In this document: positions 9,497 to 19,237 of the stretch, piece by piece
How positions within the stretch are numbered: the stretch's first letter is position 1
Layout: the number at the start of each line of letters is the position of its first letter
Program-made: the position numbers and the translations under genes
Assembly (NCBI GenBank): GCA_947474365.1
Contig: CANJIU010000002.1
Span: forward strand, 114,298 to 178,297
From: Opitutia bacterium
GTDB taxonomy: Bacteria; Verrucomicrobiota; Verrucomicrobiia; Opitutales; Opitutaceae
Direction of reading: 5' to 3'
DNA length: 64,000 nt
The notes under the pieces: model-generated
Database searches by the model: none
What the model was told of the DNA's origin: nothing
The model's input: the letters and a program-made list of their open reading frames with translations, nothing else

Positions 9497-10753
9497 CTAA
9501 CCCGCGATCACCTTCAACGCGGCGACCAGTTGGTCGAGCTCGGCCGTCGTGGTGAAAATCTGCGGCGTCACGCGCACCCCGCGCACGCCGGCATCGGGAC
9601 GGTCAATGGCAACCGTCCAGATGCGATGCTCGTCCATCAAGCGTCGTGCGAGCTCGGCGGGAGCGACGTTTTCCACCGCGACGTTGGCAATGGCGCAGGT
9701 TCGGGTCGGCTCGGCCGGAGTATTCAGGACGATGCGGGCGTGACCGCGCACTCGGCCCGTCCAGTAAGATTGCAGATAACGTAGCCGCGCCTCCTTCCGG
9801 GCGACGCCGATTTTTTCGTGAAGCGCAATCGCGTCTTCGATTGCGAGGTCCGTGTGCGCCGGATGCGTCCCGGTGTGGTTGAGCTTCCGGATGTCGTCAT
9901 CAGCGTACGTCCGGTCGCCATACAGCGGCCAAAGCGGCGCAATCCGGTCCTTGCGCACATAGAGGACGCCGGAGCCAAGCGGGCAACCGAGCCACTTGTG
10001 CAGCGAGGCGCCGTAGTAGTCGGCGCCGAAATCGGGAATCCGGTAGTCGAGTTGGGCGAACGCATGCGCGCCGTCGACCATCACCTGGACGTCGCGGGCC
10101 TGCGCCATCGCTGTGATTTTTTTCACCGGCAGCACCTGTCCGGTGAGATTTACCACATGGCTCACCATCAGGAGCCGCGTGCGCGGCGTGATCGCCGACG
10201 CGTAGGGAGCGATGACCTCGTCGTCGGAGCGTGGGTGCAGTGGGAGGTTGACGATGCGGTTCTCCATCCCGTGCCGTCGCGCCTGCAGGGCGAATTGGTC
10301 CTGCATCGCGCCGTAGTCACTTGACGCCATCACCGCCTGGTCTCCGGACTTCCAATCAAACCCGGCAATTACGGTATCGAGCGACTCGGTGGTGTTGCGC
10401 GTGATGATCAGTTCTTCGGTGCCGCATCCAGCGAGCGCGGCGAGACGCGCCTGCACCCGCGCCTTGTTTTCGACGGCGACCGTGCGCATGTAATGCGAGG
10501 CGGCGAGGTTCACCGTGCGCACATGGCCGATGAAGGCCTCCAGCACTGGCCGCGCCTGCATCGAGTAAAACCCGCTCTCCAGATTGATGTAGTCAGGCGT
10601 GAGTTTGAAGCTGGCGCGCATCGCCTCCCAGAAATCGTTGTCGGTGGCGAGCGCCGCCGGTGAGGCCGCGGCCATCCGGGTCAGCAGCTCCGGCGCAAGC
10701 ATCAGACCGAGCGAAGAACCGCTGAGGGTTTTGAGGAAAGCGCGCTTGTTCAT
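9497..10753 (-). CDS. Exported class V aminotransferase (isopenicillin N epimerase-like)
   Basis: A 418-residue PLP enzyme of fold type I. The N-terminus (NKRAFLKTLSGSSLG and a following hydrophobic stretch) looks like a Tat-type or lipoprotein-like leader, unusual for an aminotransferase but seen in the exported epimerase-like group. The predicted PLP lysine is K253 in S-L-H-K-W-L-G, and D227 in V-D-G-A-H should pair with the pyridine nitrogen. The best family match is the isopenicillin N epimerase / cysteine desulfurase-like branch of class V; the substrate is unknown. It converges with the dimethylformamidase-like gene, leaving only 32 bases between them. Confidence 0.82.
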   Translation of the reverse strand: MNKRAFLKTLSGSSLGLMLAPELLTRMAAASPAALATDNDFWEAMRASFKLTPDYINLESGFYSMQARPVLEAFIGHVRTVNLAASHYMRTVAVENKARVQARLAALAGCGTEELIITRNTTESLDTVIAGFDWKSGDQAVMASSDYGAMQDQFALQARRHGMENRIVNLPLHPRSDDEVIAPYASAITPRTRLLMVSHVVNLTGQVLPVKKITAMAQARDVQVMVDGAHAFAQLDYRIPDFGADYYGASLHKWLGCPLGSGVLYVRKDRIAPLWPLYGDRTYADDDIRKLNHTGTHPAHTDLAIEDAIALHEKIGVARKEARLRYLQSYWTGRVRGHARIVLNTPAEPTRTCAIANVAVENVAPAELARRLMDEHRIWTVAIDRPDAGVRGVRVTPQIFTTTAELDQLVAALKVIAG

Positions 10754-10861
10754 CGGCTCGGCGGGGGATCGGGGTGGCGTGCCTGCCGGATGATGTGTTT
10801 GCCGTTGTTCGTTGCGAGAAAATCCTCGGAAGCCCGGATCGGGACAACCCTGCGTCCAATC

Positions 10862-13474
10862 CTAGCGCCGCTTCCGCCGTGAGTCGCTGGATTCTTCCGG
10901 CTTCGGTTCGCTGCCGTCGACCGGCACGGCGATTTCCACGTAGCCGGAGGCGGTCAGGATTTTCAGGCGGACCCGGTCTCCGTTCGCGGCCCGGATGATG
11001 GTCGAAAAGTCGGCGAGACTGGCAACCGGCGCATCGTTTGCTGCGACAATGACGGTGTCGCCACTCATGCCAGCCTGGGCCACGGGAGACGCGGGTGCCA
11101 CGGTCTTGACCAGGACGCCCCGGTTATCGGACAGCTCCATATTGCTCACGACGGGGGATTCGCGCCCGCGATTCACGAGATCGCGCAGGGTCGCTCCCTG
11201 CCAGTGATGCAACGCCGATAGGTTAACGTCGTTCCCGTTGTCCGCGAAGGCGTTTGCCAGCCCGCTCCACGTCGTGGTGCGTGCCTTTAGCTCCCGCGAG
11301 GTGACGCCGAAGCGGTCCATCGGGAAGTTTGCAAAACCAATGCGCTCGGCTGGCGAACCGGATTTTACCCGGTAGTCACCGGTTGCGGGATCGACGAATT
11401 GCGGGTCGGCGGTGACTGAATGCCGGTCAAGACCAAGACGCCGCAGGTCATCTGGCACGGTGTAGGTCGCGAAGAGATTGAAATCGAGGGTGGCGTCACG
11501 ACATCCGTCCATCGTCATGCCGCGCGGGTCGTAGGCCTTCCGGCCGACGAGGAGATTGTGCGTCACGACGTCGCGGCTGTCCGGATACCATACATGCGCG
11601 CTGAAGACCGGGCTGATGTTGTTGCGCACCGTCCGGAAGAAGCCCTCGCGCAGCTTGATCCCGCCCTGGAGACAGAGGTTTTCCTCTATCATGAAGTGCG
11701 TCGATCCGTCGTCGAGGTCGATGTCGTAGCCATTGGAGCATTGCACCCGGTTGTGACGGAGGGTTGTCACCTCGACAGCATCGAGGCGTGCCAGGTCGCG
11801 CATGCGCGCAAATTGCGCCGGCGTGGCCTCGCCCTTCATGCGCATCCAGTACCGGTCGCGGCCCCAGGCGTTGATCGCGCCATGCTCGCGGCTTTCGAGG
11901 CAGGTGTTGAAGATGTCACACTCCTCGATCACGTGGCCGCCCCACATGCCGTCGTTGAGGTTGATCGCCGCGCGCGGCACGTCGTGAATCGTGAGGTGGC
12001 GGAGCACGATGCCGCGCGATTTGGAGATGAAGACTCCCGCGATTTGCTTTTCGACCGTGCCGAGTTCGGTCATCAGGCAGTCGTGCACGAGGCAGCGGTC
12101 GGGAAAATCCCGGCCCTGCGGCCCGGGCGTCAGGTCGAGTAGCGGATCCTTTATTGCGCCGTCGAGCATCGCGGGTGGCAGCAGCGCCACGAATCGCTGC
12201 TCGAACGGCTTTCCGTCTACGAGCGGAACGGGACCCACTGCATTCGCCGGCCAGCCCCAGGCGTGCGCCCAGCGGGAGCGGACCGTCCCGTCGCTGCCCT
12301 CGAACAGGACCGCACTGGCGCCGAGGCGCGTAAACTCACATTCGGCGATTTCGACGCCGCGGTTATAGTTCTGCACGAAGATGCCGTTGCCGCCGAGGCC
12401 GTCGAAGCGGCACTGCGCGATTGTGCAGTCCTCCGTGCCCGTCAGCAGAATCGCCCCGCCGCGAAAAATCCGCCAGTCGCCGCCGCTGGGAATCGCGTCG
12501 GTCGCCATGAACGTGTGGCCGGCGCGGCGGAAGGTGAGCCCGCGCAGCGTCACGTGCCGCACCGGTTGGTCCAACGTGCCGCGCAATGCGATGAGCTGCT
12601 TCAGCACCACACCTTCAAACCGCATCGTGCGTGGGTCTGCGCCCGCCGGCGGAATGAAGCGCAGCGTGTGCGTCGCGCGATCGAGGAACCATTCCCGCGG
12701 TGCATCGAGTTCCTCGCGCACATTTTCCACGAAGCGTCTTTCCGGATCGAAGGGAGCCTCAGGCGTCAGGGCGCGGCCCTTGTTCTGCCAGCCGCCGGCA
12801 ACTCGCGGATCCCTTCCCGCAGTAAACGTGTACCGACCGTCGGGAGATTTTTCGCGAATCTGAAAATGCAGGCTGCCCCAGCCGAGCCCATGGAGGCCGT
12901 GGACGAACAGCCCGACGGGATCGGCGTAGCGGGCAAGCCGCGCCGGATCCGTCGCGTCGCGGGCGTAGGCGCCAAAAAATCCTTCACGGGGATCGAAGTT
13001 CGGATAGCGCGCCCGAATCAACTTCGCGCCGTCGGCGAACAATTGATCGAACTCCACCCCCGCCGGGACGGCCGCCTGCCACCGGCCCGCTTCGGCCAGC
13101 GTCCACGGCAGATTCAATTCGCGTGCGCCGCTGAGCTCCACGCTCTCTCCCACGACGGCCGCATAGGTCACCGGCGCCTCTGCGGTGCCGCTGTCGGCCG
13201 CGGTGAACTGCAGGGGTTGCTCCAGCCGATAAATGCCAGCATGCACCCACACCGTCACCCCGTCGCCCGGGGCGCGTTGCCGTGCCGCCTGTTGCCCGCG
13301 CCCAAGGGTCGCGAAAGGCGCCGTCGCCGTGCCGGGGTTGCGGTCGTCGCCGTCGTGCGCGACATGAAACTCGATCGTCTTGGCGCCGGCGAAACTGGTC
13401 AGAAGGGCGCAACCCACCGCGGCGATCAGTCGGCGGCGGACACCCGGTCGGTGATGAGTGGGAGTGGTGGACAT
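10862..13474 (-). CDS. Secreted right-handed beta-helix protein with C-terminal PDZ domain
   Basis: An 870-residue protein with an N-terminal signal peptide (ending near SFAGA). It opens with H-V-A-H-D-G-D-D-R-N-P-G-T-A-T-A-P-F-A-T-L, the typical first strand of pectate-lyase-like parallel beta-helix proteins. Repeated short strands with asparagine and glycine turns run to about residue 700. A PDZ-like domain (about residues 778-850, with the G-V-L-V carboxylate loop region) and a basic tail follow. Proteins of this kind usually bind or cleave polysaccharides. It lies 7 bases after the sulfatase on the same strand, so the two probably form an operon acting on a sulfated glycan. Confidence 0.8.
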   Translation of the reverse strand: MSTTPTHHRPGVRRRLIAAVGCALLTSFAGAKTIEFHVAHDGDDRNPGTATAPFATLGRGQQAARQRAPGDGVTVWVHAGIYRLEQPLQFTAADSGTAEAPVTYAAVVGESVELSGARELNLPWTLAEAGRWQAAVPAGVEFDQLFADGAKLIRARYPNFDPREGFFGAYARDATDPARLARYADPVGLFVHGLHGLGWGSLHFQIREKSPDGRYTFTAGRDPRVAGGWQNKGRALTPEAPFDPERRFVENVREELDAPREWFLDRATHTLRFIPPAGADPRTMRFEGVVLKQLIALRGTLDQPVRHVTLRGLTFRRAGHTFMATDAIPSGGDWRIFRGGAILLTGTEDCTIAQCRFDGLGGNGIFVQNYNRGVEIAECEFTRLGASAVLFEGSDGTVRSRWAHAWGWPANAVGPVPLVDGKPFEQRFVALLPPAMLDGAIKDPLLDLTPGPQGRDFPDRCLVHDCLMTELGTVEKQIAGVFISKSRGIVLRHLTIHDVPRAAINLNDGMWGGHVIEECDIFNTCLESREHGAINAWGRDRYWMRMKGEATPAQFARMRDLARLDAVEVTTLRHNRVQCSNGYDIDLDDGSTHFMIEENLCLQGGIKLREGFFRTVRNNISPVFSAHVWYPDSRDVVTHNLLVGRKAYDPRGMTMDGCRDATLDFNLFATYTVPDDLRRLGLDRHSVTADPQFVDPATGDYRVKSGSPAERIGFANFPMDRFGVTSRELKARTTTWSGLANAFADNGNDVNLSALHHWQGATLRDLVNRGRESPVVSNMELSDNRGVLVKTVAPASPVAQAGMSGDTVIVAANDAPVASLADFSTIIRAANGDRVRLKILTASGYVEIAVPVDGSEPKPEESSDSRRKRR

Positions 13475-13481
13475 CGGGCGG

Positions 13482-15473
13482 CTATTTCTTCATCGGGATC
13501 AGGTTCACGCTCCACAGCGTCATGACGACGGCGCCCTTCTTCGTGACTGGTTTGAGCGAGAGCGTGTAGCGGCCGGGCTCGGAAAACGTCAGCGTCCCGG
13601 CGACCTGCGCCTTCGGCTTCTGGTAATTGCCCGAGGCGGACACGGTGTTCCGGAGCGTTTGCCCGCCCATCTCGATTTCGTAGACGCTTCCGTCGACCGT
13701 TTGGCCACAGCTGACCTCGACTTCGAACGCGCCGGGTTGCCGCACTTCAAATTCCCAGCTCAGCCAGTCGCGCTCGCTCGACCAGAGGCCGATTTTTTCC
13801 TGGTCCGCGCGGTACGCGAGGTTGCCGTGCGTGGTCGCGGCCGCCGCGGTGAGAGCGACGATCCCGGAGTCGTCATTTTGTCGGACTAATTTTCCGGATA
13901 CGACTCGTGCCCCGGTTTCGGTCTTCGCCATCGCGGCGGGCCGGGCCCTCGCGCTGCTGAAGGCCGGGTCCGCCGGATGGATGTCGCCGCGGTCCGGCGT
14001 GAACGGTGTGGCATAGTCCTTGCCCGCGAGACTCGCCTGGCACGACGCGCGGAACAACGTGAGCTTCGCCTTCATCGCGCGCGCGACGTCGGCGTGCTCT
14101 GTGATGAGGTTCTTCGTCTCGCCGCGATCGGCGATGAGATCAAAGAGCAGGTCGTTTTCCTCCGAATCCTCCATGTCGGTGAGAAATTTGAAGCGGTTGT
14201 CCACCAGCGCCATTTTTGGTGAGCCGCGCGAGGTGTTGCTCCCGGTGCCACCGAGCGTTTCGAACGGAATCGGTACGGGCCGCTCCTTTATCTTTCCCTC
14301 GAACAACGGCACGAGGCTGACGCCGTCGAGTGGCTCTGGCTGACCCTTCAGCTTGAAGCCGAGAATCTCGAGCGTGGTCGGGAAATAATCGTGCGTGCTG
14401 CAGGGAACGGATGTGACGGTGCCCGGCTTGATCCGCGCCGGCCACTCGAGCAAACCGGGCACGTGGATGCCGCCTTCCCACAGGCTGCGTTTGCGGCCGC
14501 GAAACGGCCCGGCCGATCCCCGCGTGGTGCCACGATCGCCGGTGTCGCCTTCGGGTCCGTTGTCGCTCGTGAACCAGAGCACGGTGTTGTCTGCGATGCC
14601 GAGGTCGCGCAGTTCCTGGCGCAGCCGGCCCATCTGGACGTCGAGCGCGGTGATCGCACCGTAGAAATGCTGCTCTCCCTCCGAGCGGTCGGCGTACATT
14701 TTTCGAAATTCAGGTCCGGCGACGACGGGTTCGTGCGGTGCGTGAAACCAGATCACGGCGAGGAATGGAGTCTTGGCCGCGGCGGCCTTCCGAATGAACG
14801 GAATCGCTCGGTCCATCAGTACGCGCGAGTCGTCGCCCGCGAGATTTTCGGTTTCGATGGTGCCGTTGTGGTAGTACGGATTGCGAGCGGCGTCCTTGTA
14901 CGGGTCCCAAAGCGGGACGCCGTATTCGGTAGCAAACCACTCGTCGGATCCCTTCATGCCGGGCGTCATGAAATTCCGCGCAGCGTCGCGGCCCTCGCCC
15001 TTGCCGGAGTGCGCGGGGTCGAGCGTGCCGAGATGCCATTTGCCAAAATGCCCGGTGGTGTAGCCCTGGGTTTTCAACGCCTCGGCGAGGCTGATCTCCT
15101 CGCGCCGCAGATGGCCTTGGTTGGCGGACCAGATGCCGTAGCGATAGGGATGCCGCCCGGTCAGACAGCTGCCGCGCGTCGGCGAACACACGGGACCTCC
15201 GGAGTAGAAACGTTCGAACCGCAATCCGGCTCGCGCCATGGCGTCGAGATGGGGCGTCTTGATGATGGTGTTGCCGTTGAAACCGGGATCGCCCCAGCCC
15301 ATGTCGTCGGCCATCGCGAGGATGATGTTTGGGCGGTTGGCCGTCGGCTTGGCAGCGGGTGCGGACGGGAGGGACAATGCGATGACGAGTCCGATGCTGC
15401 CGGCGAGTCTGCGGCAGAGGGTGGGATGACGAAAGGAAAGCCAGGAAAAATTCACGGAAGGCGGTGTGGGCAT
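13482..15473 (-). CDS. Secreted arylsulfatase-family sulfatase
   Basis: A 663-residue exported hydrolase of the formylglycine-dependent sulfatase family. It has a signal peptide (hydrophobic region at about residues 24-41). The metal-binding aspartates D56-D57 lie in M-A-D-D-M-G-W-G. The sulfatase motif C96-S-P-T-R-G-S-C-L-T-G-R places the cysteine that is converted to formylglycine. The C-terminal part beyond about residue 530 resembles a carbohydrate-binding-like beta-sandwich. It is followed by the beta-helix gene with 7 bases between them. Conversion of C96 needs a maturase; the FGE-like gene in this window (54893-55714) is a NirV type and probably not that enzyme, so the maturase should be elsewhere. 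Confidence 0.9.
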   Translation of the reverse strand: MPTPPSVNFSWLSFRHPTLCRRLAGSIGLVIALSLPSAPAAKPTANRPNIILAMADDMGWGDPGFNGNTIIKTPHLDAMARAGLRFERFYSGGPVCSPTRGSCLTGRHPYRYGIWSANQGHLRREEISLAEALKTQGYTTGHFGKWHLGTLDPAHSGKGEGRDAARNFMTPGMKGSDEWFATEYGVPLWDPYKDAARNPYYHNGTIETENLAGDDSRVLMDRAIPFIRKAAAAKTPFLAVIWFHAPHEPVVAGPEFRKMYADRSEGEQHFYGAITALDVQMGRLRQELRDLGIADNTVLWFTSDNGPEGDTGDRGTTRGSAGPFRGRKRSLWEGGIHVPGLLEWPARIKPGTVTSVPCSTHDYFPTTLEILGFKLKGQPEPLDGVSLVPLFEGKIKERPVPIPFETLGGTGSNTSRGSPKMALVDNRFKFLTDMEDSEENDLLFDLIADRGETKNLITEHADVARAMKAKLTLFRASCQASLAGKDYATPFTPDRGDIHPADPAFSSARARPAAMAKTETGARVVSGKLVRQNDDSGIVALTAAAATTHGNLAYRADQEKIGLWSSERDWLSWEFEVRQPGAFEVEVSCGQTVDGSVYEIEMGGQTLRNTVSASGNYQKPKAQVAGTLTFSEPGRYTLSLKPVTKKGAVVMTLWSVNLIPMKK

Positions 15474-15653
15474 CTCTCAAGTCGCGCAGTCACGGGTGAA
15501 AGATGAAGGTACGGAGTAAGCTCGGCGCCAAAATTATGCCACGTAACTCGCGGATTGGCGCTCGACGGAAGGTCCCTGGCTGCGGTCGCATTGTCGTCCT
15601 GGCTTTGTGATGGTACGGGAACGCATCACGGTCCACGCTGATCGAACTGCCCC

Positions 15654-16931
15654 ATGAGAATTTCCCGGCTCTCGCCCGTTGTTTTCCCATTCGGGCTGTT
15701 GTTGGCTTTCCTGCTTGTCCGAGTCCAGAGTGCCCCGGCCTCCGCGGCGGCGGCCGAATCGATCGATTTTCCGCGGGCCCGCGTGTTGTTCGAAAAGAAA
15801 CAACGGGGTGAGCAGCTCACGGCCGAGGAGCAAGCGTTTGTTGCCCGTGCCATGGCGGCTCAAAAGGCGGCGAAAGAGAAAAAAGGCGGCAAGGCCGATA
15901 TTTCCAAGATCGCCAGTACGACGCCGGTCTCGGATCCGAAGATCGTCGCCGCGCTCGTGCCGCTCGACGAATTGACCGGAACCTACAAGGGGGAATCCGG
16001 TGGTCTTTATGGTGACGGGCGGAACACGCCGCCTTCGGGCCACCTCGCCGCCTACCTGGATGAGTCGAAGATGATCCAGCCGCTCGACGCCGGGGGCAGA
16101 CCGGCGAAGGACGGCAAGATCGTCCTGCTCTCGATCGGCATGTCGAATACGACGATGGAATATTCTCAGTTCAAAAAAACGGCCGACGCCGATCCCGAAA
16201 AATCGCCGCACGTTGTCATCGTCGATGGCGCGAAAGGCGCGCGCACGGGAATCGCGTGGTCGCTGGACGGCGTGGATTTCCTGCCAGCGGGTGAGGAGCA
16301 GCGCCTGATCTACGGGCTGGCGAAAGTGGGAATGAATGTCCGGAAAGGTTTTGGCGACACGTGGTCCGGGGCCGAGGCGAAGCTCCAGGCGAGCGGCGTC
16401 ACCGCACAGCAGGTGCAGGCGCTCTGGATCAAGCAAGCCGAGGCGAAACCGGGCGCGTTGGGAGAATTTCCGGCGCACGCCAAGGTACTCGAGGCGAGCC
16501 TCGTCAACATCCTCAACATCGCCCGGCACCATTATCCGAATCTGCGCGTCGCGTATCTCTCCAGTCGGATTTTTGGCGGATGGGCGACGACGCCGTTGAA
16601 CCCCGAGCCGTACGCGTACGAAGAGGCGTTCTCGCTGCGCTGGGTGATCCAAAAACAGATCAAGGGCGAACCCCGGCTCAATTTTGATCCGGCGCGTGGC
16701 GAGGTGAAATCCCCGATCGTCGTCTGGGGTCCATATCTCTGGGCCAACGGAACCACGCCGCGCCGAAGCGACGGCTTCCGGTGGGAGCGGGATGATTTCG
16801 TCACGAACGATCGCACACATCCCGACGCCACAGCGCGGCAGAAGGTGGCGGATTTGCTGTTGGGCTTTCTCAAAACCGACGCCGGTGCGAAACGCTGGTT
16901 TGTCAAAGGTGAGGCGGCGGCCGCGCGCTGA
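15654..16931 (+). CDS. Exported SGNH-like protein of unknown function
   Basis: A 425-residue protein with a signal peptide (residues 1 to about 30) and a charged segment (EKKQRGEQLTAEEQ) typical of exported Planctomycetes and Verrucomicrobiota proteins. Two features point to an SGNH-hydrolase fold: a block-I-like S-I-G-M-S-N after a beta-strand, and a late T-N-D-R-T-H-P-D that resembles the block V D-x-x-H catalytic pair. If so it is an esterase or deacetylase, but the block II glycine and block III asparagine are not obvious. It precedes the alpha/beta hydrolase gene by 35 bases on the same strand, and the two are likely co-transcribed. Confidence 0.65.
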   Translation: MRISRLSPVVFPFGLLLAFLLVRVQSAPASAAAAESIDFPRARVLFEKKQRGEQLTAEEQAFVARAMAAQKAAKEKKGGKADISKIASTTPVSDPKIVAALVPLDELTGTYKGESGGLYGDGRNTPPSGHLAAYLDESKMIQPLDAGGRPAKDGKIVLLSIGMSNTTMEYSQFKKTADADPEKSPHVVIVDGAKGARTGIAWSLDGVDFLPAGEEQRLIYGLAKVGMNVRKGFGDTWSGAEAKLQASGVTAQQVQALWIKQAEAKPGALGEFPAHAKVLEASLVNILNIARHHYPNLRVAYLSSRIFGGWATTPLNPEPYAYEEAFSLRWVIQKQIKGEPRLNFDPARGEVKSPIVVWGPYLWANGTTPRRSDGFRWERDDFVTNDRTHPDATARQKVADLLLGFLKTDAGAKRWFVKGEAAAAR

Positions 16932-16966
16932 ACGGACGGGTTCACAGTTTAACTGAAAGAAAGCGC

Positions 16967-17950
16967 ATGAAAAACCAATCACGTTGGGGAATGTTTGGGG
17001 TGATCGCGGTCGCCTTTGTTTTTACGGGCAGTCTGGCCGCGCGGGCGGCCGACGAGCCTTGGGAAAAATTGTCCAATAGCGTGCTCGGCCGGGTCGCGAA
17101 TTTCGAGGGCGCCGGCGGCGTGAAAATCGCGGGCTATGTCCGCAAGCCCGTCGGAGAGGGTCCGTTTCCCATCGTGATCGTCCTCCACGGCGGCGGTCCC
17201 ACCGCCAAGCCGGTCAGTGCCGACACGGAGGCGGCGCGAATCGAAAAGACGACGGCGGAAGCGGTGCGCGCGGCGAAGGTCATGGGGCATGCGGTTCATC
17301 CGCCCCTCGCTGACTTCCTTGCCGAGGGCTGGGCGGTCTACACGATCGATTTTCGCCCGAACGCCCGCTACACCCTCGACTCGCTCGAGTGGGACGACAC
17401 GGTGGCCGCCGTCAACCTGGCGCGGACGTTTCCGTTTGTGGATACCACGCGCATTGCGATGTTTGGCGGCAGCCATGGGGCGCATGTCACCGGTCGGATG
17501 CTTTCGCGGGTGAATCTTACCTGCGCGGTCCTCTGTGCACCGGCCGGGCTGGATCTGGTCGCGCTGGCGCAGCTCGCGGAACGCGGAACGCCGATCGGCG
17601 GCAATCAGCGGCTCGTGCGGGAAATGGAGCAGCGCTCCGGCGTCAAGCTGGCTGAAATCGGGAAAAACCCGGGCGCCTACCATTACTCATCGCTCCTCAC
17701 CGAGGCGCCCAAGGTCGGATGCCCGATTCTGCTCATCAGCGGCCGCAATGACCCCAACGCTCCGCTGCCGGTGATGGACGCGTACGTCGAAAAACTGCAC
17801 GCGCTCGGAAAGGAGGCCGAGACCTATCACCCCGACAACGGCCCGCACGGCTTCTACGTGGCGTTGCCGCAGGCGATCCCGGAGACGGCCGAGTCCACAC
17901 GGCGAGCGGTGGCGTTCATCCGGAAGCATTTCGCATCAGCGGGCCGCTGA
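16967..17950 (+). CDS. Exported alpha/beta hydrolase (dienelactone hydrolase/prolyl oligopeptidase type)
   Basis: A 327-residue serine hydrolase with a signal peptide (residues 1-28, ending ARA-ADE). The oxyanion region is H-G-G-G-P; the nucleophile elbow is G-G-S169-H-G; the likely acid is D262 in S-G-R-N-D-P and the likely base is H294 in G-P-H-G-F-Y. This complete triad argues for an active carboxylesterase or peptidase in the periplasm. It lies just downstream of the SGNH-like gene and converges with the alcohol dehydrogenase gene. Confidence 0.83.
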   Translation: MKNQSRWGMFGVIAVAFVFTGSLAARAADEPWEKLSNSVLGRVANFEGAGGVKIAGYVRKPVGEGPFPIVIVLHGGGPTAKPVSADTEAARIEKTTAEAVRAAKVMGHAVHPPLADFLAEGWAVYTIDFRPNARYTLDSLEWDDTVAAVNLARTFPFVDTTRIAMFGGSHGAHVTGRMLSRVNLTCAVLCAPAGLDLVALAQLAERGTPIGGNQRLVREMEQRSGVKLAEIGKNPGAYHYSSLLTEAPKVGCPILLISGRNDPNAPLPVMDAYVEKLHALGKEAETYHPDNGPHGFYVALPQAIPETAESTRRAVAFIRKHFASAGR

Positions 17951-17984
17951 GGAGGCAATACGTGCGGTTACCGCCCCGCGCCCG

Positions 17985-19094
17985 CTACGGTGCGGAGGGC
18001 ACGAAGACGCATTTCGCCACCTGCCAGCCGGCGGTCATCGCGAGGGCCTCGTTGGCGCGGTCCAGGGTGAAACGGTGGGAAACCATCTCGTGAAAAGGGA
18101 ACCGCTCCTGGTTGGCGCGAAGGAACTCGATCGCCTGCTTGAGGTGACGCGGTTCGCTCGACCACGAGCCGAAGACCTGGAGTTGCTTGCGCGTGATGAC
18201 GTGCGGATTGAAGGACACCGGTCCCGCGTCGCAGTAGTGGCCGAGCACAAGATATTTTCCACCGTCGCGGCACAGTTCCATGCCCTCGACCACGGCCTGC
18301 GGAATGCCGACGCACTCGAGCACCACGTCCGCGCCGTAACCGCCGGTGAGCTCGCGTACCCGCTTCAACCGCTCGGCCGGGTCGCGCACGTCGTCAAGAT
18401 CGATGACGTGATCCGCCCCGAAGCGGAGCGCCATGTCGAGACGGTGCCGCGGCCCTCCGATGACGATGACCTGGCCGGCTCCGGCACTCTTCGCCACGGC
18501 GAGCGCGGCGATGCCCACCGGGCCTGCACCCTGCACCACCACGTTATCGCGCCAGGCGATGCCAGTACGCTCGACCCCGTGGATCGCGGTGATCAACGCG
18601 CAACCGGCGCCGATTACGGATTCGGTCGGGAGATCAGCCGGGAGCTTGAAGATCGTCGTGCGCGGACTGAGGTAGTGGTACTCGGCATATCCCCCGAGGA
18701 GATACGGCGGCTGGTCGCAGCGATGGCCGATGCCATAGGCGCGCCGTTGCGCGCAGCGGGTCGGCTGCTTCTTTTCGGAGCAGTGGTAGCACGCGCCACA
18801 GGAGATCGCGGAGTTCCAGGTGATGCGGTCTCCCACCGCGAGAGGGCGCCCGCTCCAGTCGCGATCGACGCCGGCGCCGAGTCGCTCGATGCGGCCGACC
18901 GTCTCGTGTCCCAAGATGACGGGCAGCGCGATCGGCAACTGGCCCTTCCAGAGGTGGACGTCGGTGCCGCAGATTCCGGCCATCTCGGTGCGCACGAGGA
19001 CGGCGCCCGCCTCGAGTTTGTCGGGCAGCGGCAGATCGCGCAGCTCGAGCGGGGCGTTGAAGGCGGTGAGGACGGAAGCGCGCGCGGAGGGCAT
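17985..19094 (-). CDS. Zinc-dependent alcohol dehydrogenase (MDR family)
   Basis: A 369-residue cytoplasmic medium-chain dehydrogenase. Catalytic zinc ligands are C42 (G-I-C-G-T-D) and H63-E64 (G-H-E-T-V-G). The structural zinc lobe has C99, C102, C105 and C114, with one residue more than usual before the last cysteine. A nucleotide-binding segment with G-A-G-P-V-G-I-A-A-L follows at mid-protein. It probably oxidises a sugar alcohol or other secondary alcohol with NAD(P)+. Its neighbours give no clear pathway. The start at 19094 gives a leaderless, soluble protein. Confidence 0.87.
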   Translation of the reverse strand: MPSARASVLTAFNAPLELRDLPLPDKLEAGAVLVRTEMAGICGTDVHLWKGQLPIALPVILGHETVGRIERLGAGVDRDWSGRPLAVGDRITWNSAISCGACYHCSEKKQPTRCAQRRAYGIGHRCDQPPYLLGGYAEYHYLSPRTTIFKLPADLPTESVIGAGCALITAIHGVERTGIAWRDNVVVQGAGPVGIAALAVAKSAGAGQVIVIGGPRHRLDMALRFGADHVIDLDDVRDPAERLKRVRELTGGYGADVVLECVGIPQAVVEGMELCRDGGKYLVLGHYCDAGPVSFNPHVITRKQLQVFGSWSSEPRHLKQAIEFLRANQERFPFHEMVSHRFTLDRANEALAMTAGWQVAKCVFVPSAP

Positions 19095-19237
19095 TGGGGG
19101 AGGACGCCACTAGAGCCGACTTCGGGCGGTCCGGTCAACGCGTCAGCTCGGCCAGAATTCGGTCACGGCGCTGCGGACCATGAGGGAACGTGGTTTTCGA
19201 TTCGCCGTGAGCGTTGGGAGGTGACTCCTTTCCCGCC

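Noticed and set aside
17960..17995. Sequence TACGGTGCGGAGGG similar to the hairpin at 3435-3454
   Set aside because: The similarity is short, one copy has no clean stem, and it lies at the end of a coding gene; chance is likely.
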